NCBI GenBank assembly: GCA_044868295.1
Contig: JBIOWF010000071.1
Location: forward strand, 1-27,414
Direction of reading: 5' to 3'
DNA from: JBIOWF01 sp044868295
GTDB lineage: Bacteria > Actinomycetota > Actinomycetes > Streptosporangiales > Streptosporangiaceae
Length of the DNA stretch: 27,414 nt
Shown here: positions 6,695 through 12,705 of the stretch, piece after piece
How the letters are laid out: each line of letters starts with the position of its first letter
Numbering within the stretch: the stretch's first letter is position 1
Translations under genes and position numbers: made by a program
The notes under the pieces: generated by a model
The model's input: the letters and a program-made list of their open reading frames with translations, nothing else
Told to the model about the DNA's origin: nothing
Databases searched by the model: none

Positions 6695-7480
6695 GTGGCC
6701 GAGCTGCCGTTGCCGGACCTGGACTCGACCAGTGATCGGGCGGTGTTCCGTCAGATCGCCGATCACATCCGAGATGCGATCGAGCAAGGCATCCTGGCTG
6801 AGGGTGCGAAAGTGCCCTCGGAAGCTCAGCTCATGCAACATTACGGCGTCGCGAGGATGACCATCCGCAACGCTCTCCAGGTCGTTCAAGGTGAAGGGCT
6901 GACGGTCGCGGAACATGGGCGTGGTGTCTTCGTCCGCTCACATCCTCCGGTCCGGCGGCTGGCCTCGGATCGGTTCGCGCGTCGTCATCGCGAGCAGGGC
7001 AAGGCCGCCTTCATCGCTGAGACGGAAAATGTCGGCGGCAAGCCGACCGTGGACTCCATAAAGATCACGGAGGAGGCTCCCCCAGCGAACGTGGCTGCAC
7101 TTCTTGGGCTCAGTGAAGACGATCGGGTGATCCGCCGGTCGCGCCGGTATCTGATCGACGGTCAGCCAGTGGAGACCGGGGTTTCCTACATCCCAGCTGA
7201 GATCGCTCGGGGTACGCGGATTGCTGAGCCGGATAGCGGGCCGGGTGGGATCTACGCGCGGCTGGAGGAGTTGGGTCACCGGCTGGATCGCTTCGTGGAG
7301 GAGATCAAGTCGCGCATGCCGGTGCGTGATGAGATGCGTGCACTCAAGCTCGCGCCCGGTGTGCCGGTGTTTCACCTGGTCAGAACGGCGTACACGAGTG
7401 GCGGTAAGGCGGTCGAGGTCTGCGACACGGTGATGTCCAGTGACGCCTACGTGCTCTCGTACGAACTGCCTGCGCGATAG
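6695..7480 (+). CDS. GntR-family regulator, HutC subfamily (KorSA-like)
   Basis: A 261-residue protein. Residues 13-75 form the winged helix (FRQIADHIRDAIEQGILAEG, VPSEAQLMQHYGVARMTIRNAL, GEGLTVAEHGRGVFV), and residues 95-250 form a UTRA effector-binding domain (DDRVIRRSRRYLIDGQPVE, YARLEELGHRLDRFVEEI). It starts with GTG at 6695, with GAGGAG eight bases upstream. The divergent Nudix gene and the shared palindrome match the korSA/pif arrangement of actinomycete integrative elements, where KorSA represses transfer and replication functions. Here no replication or transfer target remains nearby, so it may now regulate only itself, the Nudix gene and perhaps the 7595 operon. Confidence 0.88.
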   Translation: MAELPLPDLDSTSDRAVFRQIADHIRDAIEQGILAEGAKVPSEAQLMQHYGVARMTIRNALQVVQGEGLTVAEHGRGVFVRSHPPVRRLASDRFARRHREQGKAAFIAETENVGGKPTVDSIKITEEAPPANVAALLGLSEDDRVIRRSRRYLIDGQPVETGVSYIPAEIARGTRIAEPDSGPGGIYARLEELGHRLDRFVEEIKSRMPVRDEMRALKLAPGVPVFHLVRTAYTSGGKAVEVCDTVMSSDAYVLSYELPAR

Positions 7481-7483
7481 GAC

Positions 7484-7536
7484 TTGACGAACTCATCTAG
7501 AGGAGTCATAAAGGACTGACGAACGCACTCCTCTAG
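7484..7536 (+). promoter_or_regulatory. Promoter with overlapping 10-base inverted repeat
   Basis: A -35-like TTGACG (7484-7489) and a -10-like CATAAA (7507-7512) are 17 bases apart. A perfect 10-base inverted repeat (CTAGAGGAGT at 7497-7506, ACTCCTCTAG at 7527-7536) spans the spacer and the start region, and TGACGAAC is repeated at 7485-7492 and 7517-7524. This looks like a regulated promoter for the ATPase-domain gene. The inverted repeat could alternatively form an RNA hairpin that ends the GntR transcript. Confidence 0.6.
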
Positions 7537-7594
7537 GCGAGTAGACGCCCATCAGAGGACAGTGCCTCAGGCGCATCCAACCGGGCGGAGTCTC

Positions 7595-8047
7595 ATGTCA
7601 GCCGAGCAGTTCAGTTCATGGCGCATGTCGCGACACTTTCTCGGCTCTCCCCCATCGGTGACCGAAGCCCGTAGGTTCATCACGCTGTTTCTCGCCGGAT
7701 GGCCAGTGGTCGACGAGGCCGAGCTCATCGTGAGCGAACTGGCCACCAACGCCCTGCGGCATTCGGCCAGCGGCCGATTCGGGGGCCGGTTCGCGGTCTC
7801 GATCCAGGTCCGACGTGATCAGGTATGGCTCGGCGTCCTAGACGAGGGCGGAGCCCGCTCCCCCGGCCTGCTCACACCGTACGAGGAGGAAGAGAACGGG
7901 CGGGGCCTGCTGCTCGTCTCCGCGCTGGCGGACTCCTGGGGCGTATGGGGCGGTGAGGCCGGGCGGACCGTGTGGGCGACCCTGGCCGTTCGCCCTACGC
8001 CGGTCCGCCCGGCGGCTACTCCGGGGTCGGTGTCGTCGCGGGCATGA
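7595..8047 (+). CDS. RsbW-like ATP-binding protein (HATPase_c_2 anti-sigma/regulatory type)
   Basis: A 150-residue protein with the GHKL ATPase pattern: N-box ELIVSELATNALRHSASG, a G1-like LDEGG, and the G2 NGRGLLLVSALADSWGV. Stand-alone domains of this type in actinomycetes act as anti-sigma-factor kinases or partners in regulatory switches. The ATG at 7595 follows GGCGGAG at short spacing. A GTG at 7562 behind AGAGGA would add 11 residues and cannot be excluded. Its stop codon overlaps the start of the next gene (ATGA), so the two are coupled. The sigma-factor or anti-anti-sigma partner is not in the window. Confidence 0.8.
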   Translation: MSAEQFSSWRMSRHFLGSPPSVTEARRFITLFLAGWPVVDEAELIVSELATNALRHSASGRFGGRFAVSIQVRRDQVWLGVLDEGGARSPGLLTPYEEEENGRGLLLVSALADSWGVWGGEAGRTVWATLAVRPTPVRPAATPGSVSSRA

Positions 8048-8319
8048 AGGATTGCGTGAGCCCCCACGTGCCGGTTCGGCAATCGGACTGTGAGCGACTG
8101 GCCTGGTTCCCGCACACCGGCGGTGACCGGGTCCGGGCGCTGGCGTGGACCTGTGAGTGCCGGTCGGTGATCTACGAACTGTGCGAGTCAGGCGGACGGA
8201 CATTCCTGCGCCGCATAGTGCAGCGATCCGGGCGACCCGAGGTCAGCGAGACACACCGGATGCGGGCCGATGAGAGCCGAGCCGTCTGGGCCGCGATCCT
8301 GACCGGCATGGCCAAGTAG
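8044..8319 (+). CDS. Small cysteine-containing protein of unknown function
   Basis: A 91-residue protein translated from an ATG that overlaps the stop of the ATPase-domain gene by four bases, so the two are coupled. Its core, WTCECRSVIYELCESGGRTFLRRI, has three closely placed cysteines that could bind metal, and similar small proteins accompany RsbW-like ATPases in other actinomycetes, to my recollection. No known domain is recognised. The tight coupling suggests that it works with the ATPase protein, perhaps as a partner or regulator; that is inference. Confidence 0.7.
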   Translation: MKDCVSPHVPVRQSDCERLAWFPHTGGDRVRALAWTCECRSVIYELCESGGRTFLRRIVQRSGRPEVSETHRMRADESRAVWAAILTGMAK

Positions 8320-8493
8320 TGTGCTGGCACCATCCCAGCCGGACAAGTACGCGCCGCCGCGCTCCTCAGCGGCGGTGCACCTCGGCTCGTCGCGAAAGAA
8401 GAAGCGGCACGCGACGCGCGAGCGGCTCAGAAGGTCGATAAAGATCAAAGCCCAGGCGTGGGAAACAGTCCCTCACCTGGGCTTTCTCGTGTG
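8320..8493. other. Intergenic region with two hairpins
   Basis: No supportable gene. A 7-base stem (8354-8360 with 8369-8375) follows the small gene. The larger hairpin at 8447-8485 is listed separately. Confidence 0.4.
8447..8485. terminator. Hairpin terminator AAAGCCCAGG/CCTGGGCTTT
   Basis: A perfect 10-base outer stem (8447-8456 with 8476-8485) has partial pairing continuing inward, and its A-side and T-side ends make it usable in either direction. It lies between the 7595 operon and the tRNA remnant and probably ends the operon transcript. Confidence 0.65.
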
Positions 8494-8535
8494 TGGAGCC
8501 TAGGAGATTCGAACTCCTGACATCCTGCTTGCAAA
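8494..8535 (-). pseudogene. 3' half of a tRNA-Ala(UGC) gene
   Basis: On the minus strand the sequence gives the anticodon loop TTTGCAA, the 3' anticodon stem GCAGG, a variable region, a perfect T-arm (AGGAG TTCGAAT CTCCT) and the acceptor strand AGGCTCCA. The upstream bases cannot form a D-arm or the 5' acceptor strand, so only the 3' half is present. Such halves are classic leftovers of integration at tRNA genes, where the element carries a copy of the 3' end. It suggests that an ancestor of this element, or another element nested in it, used a tRNA-Ala site. Confidence 0.75.
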
Positions 8536-8677
8536 GACGTAGACCGATCTTGCTCCCCTAGCGAAAATACAGCTGACGGCACTGATCGCGCTCCTGACCC
8601 CGTGTTCCCCACCCCTCGGGCAGGGCACAGCTAGAGGCGTATGGCGGCGCCAGCTCAAAGGCACTTTCCCTATGTAA

Positions 8678-8872
8678 CCCATCAACCCCGGCGAAATTCA
8701 CCGTGAAAGGGTTCTGAGCCAGTACCTCGGACACGGCTGCCCCGGTTTCACGTTCAAGGTCTACACGCACCTCACGCCGAGCAGCGAAGGACGTACGCGC
8801 CGGGCGGTGGACAGGGTCTACGAAGCCACGGAGACCCTTCTTGACGGCCCACAGACGGCCCAGAGCCAATGA
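8678..8872 (+). pseudogene. int: C-terminal remnant of a tyrosine recombinase (integrase)
   Basis: After a stop at 8675 the frame has no proper start and reads into VLSQYLGHGCPGFTFKVYTHLTPSSEGRTRRAVDR in pieces typical of the end of actinomycete phage-type integrases. The LGHG histidine (box II region) and the nucleophile Tyr in KVYTHL are preserved; the first third, including the catalytic Arg of box I, is missing. Convincing similarity begins near 8711. The stop codon is eight bases from the terminator hairpin of the glnA2 end, which fits an integrase gene lying beside its own attachment site. About 300 or more N-terminal codons have been deleted. Confidence 0.8.
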
Positions 8873-8880
8873 AACGACGC

Positions 8881-8909
8881 GGGGTCGGCGGTTCTCCGCC
8901 GCCGACCCC
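8881..8909. terminator. glnA2 terminator hairpin (bidirectional)
   Basis: An 11-base perfect stem (8881-8891 with 8899-8909, loop 7) lies just past the glnA2 stop codon on the minus strand and just past the integrase remnant on the plus strand. The left repeat carries the same hairpin with one loop base changed. Confidence 0.75.
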
Positions 8910-9019
8910 ATGAAACCTCGCGGACCTGCGGTTACAGGACCGGCAGATACCTGCCGAGCTCGAACTCGGTGACCTGGCGGCGGTACTCGCGCCACTCGGT
9001 CCGCTTGTTGCGCAGGAAG
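8881..9019. repeat. Right copy of the glnA2 3'-end direct repeat (candidate att site)
   Basis: Partner of 3382-3520 at an offset of exactly 5499 bases. The section 8924-9019 is identical to the left copy and lies inside the intact glnA2 and its stop region, so the gene was restored on integration. Divergence starts beyond 9019 (upstream glnA2 codons) and in 8916-8923. Confidence 0.85.
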
Positions 9020-10293
9020 AAGTCGAAGACGTGCTCCCCCAGCGTCTCGGCGACCAACTCGCTGTGCTCCATGACCGAGATGGCCTCGTCGAGCGACTGC
9101 GGCAGCGGCTGGATGCCCAGCGCGCGGCGCTCGCCGCTGGTGAGCGCCCACACGTCGTCCTCGGCGCCGGGAGGCATCTCGTAGCCCTCCTCGATGCCCT
9201 TCAGCCCCGCCGCGAGGATCACGGCGAAGGCCAGGTAGGGGTTGCAGGACGAGTCGAGCGAGCGGAACTCGATGCGGGTCGAGCCGCCCTTGTGCGGCTT
9301 GTACATCGGCACGCGGACGAGCGCGGACCGATTGTTGTGGCCCCAGCAGATGTAGGAGGGGGCCTCGCCACCGGCTCCGGCGATCGCCTCGGCGCCGCCC
9401 CACAGCCGCTTGTAGGAGTTGACCCACTGGTTGCACACCGCGGTGATCTCCGCGGCGTGCTTCAGCAACCCGCCGATGAACGACCGGCCGATCTTGGAGA
9501 GCTGGTAGTCGGAGCCCGGCTCGTAGAAGGCGTTGCGGTCGCCCTCGAACAGGGACATGTGGGTGTGCATGCCGGAACCCGGGAACTCCGTGAACGGCTT
9601 GGGCATGAACGACGCCCAGACGCCCTGCTCCAGCGCGACCTCCTTCATGACCAGGCGGAAGGTCATGATGTTATCGGCCGTGGTCAGCGCGTCGGCGTAG
9701 CGCAGGTCGATCTCCTGCTGGCCGGGCGCGCCCTCGTGGTGGCTGAACTCCACCGAGATGCCCATCGACTCCAGCATCATGATCGCGTTGCGGCGGAAGT
9801 CGTGGCCCGCGCTGTGCGGGGTGTGGTCGAAGTAGCCGCCGTCGTCGATGGGCTCGGGCCGCCGGCCCTTCTCCGGCCGGTCGCGGAGCAGGAAGAACTC
9901 CACCTCGGGGTGCGTGTAGAAGGTGAAGCCCATGTCGGCCGCCTTGGCCAGCGTGCGCTTGAGCACCCAGCGGGGGTCGGCGTGCGACGGCGAGCCGTCC
10001 GGCATGAGGATGTCGCAGAACATGCGGGCGGCGCCCGGCGTCTCGCTGCGCCACGGCAGGATCTGGAACGTGGACGGGTCAGGCTTGGCCAGCATGTCCG
10101 ACTCGTGGACCCGGGAGAAGCCTTCGATCGCCGAGCCGTCGAAACCGATGCCCTCGGCGAACGCTCCCTCCAGCTCGGCGGGCGCGATGGCCACCGATTT
10201 CAGGAAGCCGAGCACGTCCGTGAACCACAACCGGATGAACCGGATGTCACGTTCCTCTAGGGTGCGGAGGACGAATTCCTGCTGGCGGTCCAA
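8932..10293 (-). CDS. glnA2: Glutamine synthetase type I, alpha subgroup (GlnA2)
   Basis: A 453-residue enzyme that makes glutamine from glutamate, ammonia and ATP. It begins MDRQQEFVLRTLEERDIRF, like mycobacterial GlnA2. GSI motifs are present: FDGSAIEGF, the Glu-rich active-site segment HPEVEFFLL, HHEGAPGQQEIDLRYADALT, PGSGMHTHMSL, the ATP loop region YKPHKGG, and the C-terminal FFLRNKRTEWREYRRQV. The adenylylated Tyr motif (NLYDLPP) of GSI-beta is replaced near EDDVWALTSGER, so GlnE should not control it by AMP addition. It starts with TTG at 10293 behind GAGAGG. A GlnR-like box lies upstream, which suggests nitrogen control. Its 3' end is the insertion point of the island. A short extra segment (RLWGGAEAIAGAGGEAP) is not in my memory of the mycobacterial enzyme. 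Confidence 0.93.
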   Translation of the reverse strand: MDRQQEFVLRTLEERDIRFIRLWFTDVLGFLKSVAIAPAELEGAFAEGIGFDGSAIEGFSRVHESDMLAKPDPSTFQILPWRSETPGAARMFCDILMPDGSPSHADPRWVLKRTLAKAADMGFTFYTHPEVEFFLLRDRPEKGRRPEPIDDGGYFDHTPHSAGHDFRRNAIMMLESMGISVEFSHHEGAPGQQEIDLRYADALTTADNIMTFRLVMKEVALEQGVWASFMPKPFTEFPGSGMHTHMSLFEGDRNAFYEPGSDYQLSKIGRSFIGGLLKHAAEITAVCNQWVNSYKRLWGGAEAIAGAGGEAPSYICWGHNNRSALVRVPMYKPHKGGSTRIEFRSLDSSCNPYLAFAVILAAGLKGIEEGYEMPPGAEDDVWALTSGERRALGIQPLPQSLDEAISVMEHSELVAETLGEHVFDFFLRNKRTEWREYRRQVTEFELGRYLPVL

Positions 10294-10347
10294 GGCGTAC
10301 CTCTCGAAAAATACATGTCTGGTCTTCTACCAGTGTGCCCCTTGTGT

Positions 10348-10363
10348 GTTTCACACGGGTTAC
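10348..10363 (-). promoter_or_regulatory. GlnR-like box upstream of glnA2
   Basis: On the minus strand GTAAC-6 bases-GAAAC matches the actinobacterial GlnR half-pair gTnAC-n6-GaAAC exactly. A second pair would fall at GGGGC-6-GTAGA, which is a poor match. A weak promoter (TGAAAC, 18 bases, TAGAAG) overlaps it, so GlnR-type control of glnA2 is plausible. Confidence 0.55.
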
Positions 10364-10378
10364 GGGGACAGCGTGAGG

Positions 10379-11341
10379 CTATCCGCCGCTGACCAGTGAG
10401 TCGCCGACGGGTGTGCGCCGGTAGAGCACCTCCCGGCCGAGTCTCTGCCGGGCGACCAGCCCGCCGTCGGAGAGAACGGTCAGGTGCTGGCTGACCGCAC
10501 CCGCCGAAAGATCCATCCGGCGGGCCAGGGCGGTGGTCGAGGCGGGCTCCTCCAGGGCGGTGAGGATCTGCGCGCGGCTGCGGCCGATGAGCGCGGAGAG
10601 GGCGTTCTGCGTGCAGGGAACCCCGGCGGACCACAGGTTGCCGACGCCACGCGCCGGATAGCTCAACATCGACTGGTACGGCTCGACCATGACCGAGACG
10701 TCGGGCCAGCCGAAGGCGCTGGGAACGAGCAGCAGCCCGTCACCCGTGATGTCACCGCTGTAGTCGTAGGACTTCACCGCGCGCAGCCGGTCACCGTGCC
10801 ACGACACGGACGGGTGGAGATCGCCGAACAGCTCACGCACTCCCCCGGTGGCGAGCCTGCGGGCCCGCCACATGACGTCGGCGTCCAGAATGCCGTGGAT
10901 CCGGGGCCAGAACTCCTCGACCGCGACCTTCCAGTACGCCTCCAGCGCATCGGCCACCCGCTGGACGCCCGCGGCGGGATCTTCCCGGAACCGGGCGAGC
11001 GTCCCATGGTCAGGCGACCGGACCCAGGCCAGCTCGCCGACGGCCGTGCCCGGCGGCGTGTGCCGCACCCGATCCAGCTCCGCCGCGAACTGCGGCAGCG
11101 GCGTGTCCGGCGGCGGCGTGAGGAAATCGGGAAGGTAACCCGTGACCGGGACGAGCGCGAACAGCTCGGTCAGGTCGAGGCCCCGAAGGCGTGGCCGTAC
11201 GGCACGCAGCCACGGCAGGTGCAACGCGCGACGGGACGGGGTGCGCAGCACGCGCAGGCTGTCGATCAGCTCCCACATCGGCGAGAACGCGAACCGCAGC
11301 CGCGCCACGTCGCCGGGCGCGAACCGCCACTCCACCGGCAC
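10379..11341 (-). CDS. ArsR-type winged-helix regulator with long N-terminal domain
   Basis: A 320-residue protein. The first about 235 residues form a conserved-looking region (VARLRFAFSPMWELIDSLR, VPVTGYLPDFLTPPP) that I recall as the DUF5937 type. Residues 245-315 form an ArsR-like helix-turn-helix (RAQILTALEEPASTTALARRMDLSAGAVSQHLTVL, then wing LVARQRLGREVLYRRT). It starts with GTG at 11341 behind AAGGTGGGG. No metal-binding ELCV motif is seen, so the ligand is unknown. It is divergent from an MFS exporter and shares with it a 96-base region holding an inverted repeat, the usual arrangement of a repressor and the exporter it controls. Confidence 0.82.
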   Translation of the reverse strand: MPVEWRFAPGDVARLRFAFSPMWELIDSLRVLRTPSRRALHLPWLRAVRPRLRGLDLTELFALVPVTGYLPDFLTPPPDTPLPQFAAELDRVRHTPPGTAVGELAWVRSPDHGTLARFREDPAAGVQRVADALEAYWKVAVEEFWPRIHGILDADVMWRARRLATGGVRELFGDLHPSVSWHGDRLRAVKSYDYSGDITGDGLLLVPSAFGWPDVSVMVEPYQSMLSYPARGVGNLWSAGVPCTQNALSALIGRSRAQILTALEEPASTTALARRMDLSAGAVSQHLTVLSDGGLVARQRLGREVLYRRTPVGDSLVSGG

Positions 11342-11379
11342 GCCCGCACCCCACCTTTAAGTCCTGTTGGTCCTGCCAC

Positions 11380-11399
11380 CTTTTAGCCCTGCCTAAAAG
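11380..11399. promoter_or_regulatory. Operator between the ArsR-type and MFS genes
   Basis: CTTTTAG (11380-11386) and CTAAAAG (11393-11399) form a perfect 7-base inverted repeat. Just left of it, a 16-base segment at 11351-11366 is repeated with three changes at 11376-11391, 25 bases apart. This suits tandem binding of the divergent regulator over both promoters. Confidence 0.6.
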
Positions 11400-11437
11400 A
11401 TTGGCATCTTCCCGAACTGATGTCCAAGGGTTGACCG

Positions 11438-12637
11438 GTGACCACTGCGATGACCGACAGCCCCGGATTCCTCAGGTCGAGGATCGGCGGGCTGCCCCGG
11501 CCGTTCTGGGTGCTGTTCTCCGGCACCTTCGTGAACCGCCTCGGCATGATGGTGGAGCCGTTCATCGGGATCTACCTGACGCAGGCCAGGGGCATGTCGC
11601 TGGCCGCGGCCGGACTGGTGATGACCATGTTCGGCGTGGGGTCGCTGGCGTCGCAGCCGGTGGCGGGCTGGGCGGCCGACCACTTCGGGCGGCGGGTCAC
11701 GCTGACCGGCGGCATGCTGGCGACTGCGGTCACGATGATCGCCCTCGGCTACACGACGAGCGTCCCGGGCATCGTCGCCGCGATGTTCGTGCTGGGCATC
11801 GTGATCGACGCCTACCGCCCCGCCTCGCAGGCGCTCGTCGCCGACCTCGTCCCGCCAGAGGATCGGCCGAAGGCGTTCGGCCTGCTGTTCTGGGCGATGA
11901 ATCTTGGATTCTCCGTCGCGATGGTCGCGGGCGGCTGGCTCGCCCGGTCCGGATTCACCGTGTTGTTCTGGATCGACGCTATCACCTGCGTGATCTTCGG
12001 CGTGCTGGTGTGGCGGGCGATCCCGGAGACCCGGCCGGTCCACGAAGAGGAGGCGGGCAGCTTCCTGGACGTGCTGCGTGACCGGCCCATGGTCGCCTTC
12101 GTGGTCATCTCGTTCGGGTACGCGTGGGTGTACCTGCAGGCGTTCACCACCCTTCCACTGGCGGTGACCGGCCAGGGCCTGCCCGCCGGCGCGTACGGCG
12201 TCGCGATGGCGGTCAACGGCCTGCTGATCGTGTTCGTCCAGCCGCTGGCGAACAAGTGGCTGTCCCGCTGGGACCGCGGCACCGTGCTGGCCGCGGGTTT
12301 CGCCGTCGTGGCCGCCGGGTTCGCGCTGACCGCGCTGGTCTCGTCGACCCTCGGCTACGCCCTGTCGGTCGCCGTGTGGACGCTGGGCGAGATCGTCACC
12401 GCGGGCATACCCGGAGCCATCGTGGCCGGCCTCGCCCCCGCGCACCTGCGTGGCCGCTATTCGGGCCTGTACGGCTTCGCCTGGTCGGCCGCCGCCCTGC
12501 TCGCGCCCCTGGCCGGAACCCACCTGCTGTCCTACGGCCGGGCGACCCTGTGGCTCGTCACCGGAGGCGTCGGCCTTCTCGTCGCCCTGGCCCAGCTCGC
12601 CGTGGGACCGGCGATCCGGCGGCGTACCGTGCGATAG
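11438..12637 (+). CDS. MFS transporter, DHA1-type exporter
   Basis: A 399-residue protein with about twelve membrane segments. The loop after the second segment carries the MFS motif A form GWAADHFGRRVTL, and YRPASQALVADLVPPEDR is typical of the DHA1 drug:H+ antiporter group. The substrate is unknown. It starts with GTG at 11438 behind AAGGG; an ATG at 11450 would lose only four residues. Divergent from the ArsR-type regulator, it is probably induced when that repressor binds its ligand. A hairpin at 12644-12661 follows the gene. Confidence 0.87.
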   Translation: MTTAMTDSPGFLRSRIGGLPRPFWVLFSGTFVNRLGMMVEPFIGIYLTQARGMSLAAAGLVMTMFGVGSLASQPVAGWAADHFGRRVTLTGGMLATAVTMIALGYTTSVPGIVAAMFVLGIVIDAYRPASQALVADLVPPEDRPKAFGLLFWAMNLGFSVAMVAGGWLARSGFTVLFWIDAITCVIFGVLVWRAIPETRPVHEEEAGSFLDVLRDRPMVAFVVISFGYAWVYLQAFTTLPLAVTGQGLPAGAYGVAMAVNGLLIVFVQPLANKWLSRWDRGTVLAAGFAVVAAGFALTALVSSTLGYALSVAVWTLGEIVTAGIPGAIVAGLAPAHLRGRYSGLYGFAWSAAALLAPLAGTHLLSYGRATLWLVTGGVGLLVALAQLAVGPAIRRRTVR

Positions 12638-12643
12638 CCGTCC

Positions 12644-12661
12644 GTGCGGCGACAGCCGCAC
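12644..12661 (+). terminator. Short hairpin after the MFS gene
   Basis: GTGCGGC and GCCGCAC pair perfectly around a 4-base loop, seven bases after the stop codon. No T-run follows, so it is a moderate terminator at best. Confidence 0.5.
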
Positions 12662-12665
12662 AAGC

Positions 12666-12694
12666 TGGTCATGGTGCCAGGCTCCCGACATAAT
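12666..12694 (+). promoter_or_regulatory. Candidate promoter of the histidine kinase gene
   Basis: TGGTCA (12666-12671) and CATAAT (12689-12694) are 17 bases apart. Transcription would begin only about five bases before the ATG at 12706, which has no ribosome site, so the mRNA may be effectively leaderless. Confidence 0.5.
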
Positions 12695-12705
12695 GGTCTG
12701 CCAGC

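Larger units (their letters stand above)
3425..9019. mobile_element. Decayed integrative island between two copies of the glnA2 3' end
   Basis: The region is bounded by direct repeats made of the end of glnA2. It carries an integrase remnant next to the right repeat, a tRNA-Ala half gene, and a Nudix/GntR pair of the kind seen in actinomycete integrative and conjugative elements (pif and korSA of pSAM2). The cargo includes a PadR/Mrr-type pair, a GtrA protein and an ATPase-domain regulator. Codon use here looks less GC-biased at third positions than in the flanks. No replication gene, excisionase or transfer translocase is visible, so the element is probably no longer mobile. Its exact ends depend on where in the 96-base identity the crossover fell. 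Confidence 0.7.

Noticed and set aside
8321..8503. 60-codon plus-strand frame with a Lys/Arg-rich middle
   Set aside because: Spans two hairpins and runs into the tRNA remnant; no coding support.
9031..10260. 409-codon plus-strand frame opposite glnA2
   Set aside because: It is the complement of an unmistakable glutamine synthetase; high GC keeps the opposite frame open.
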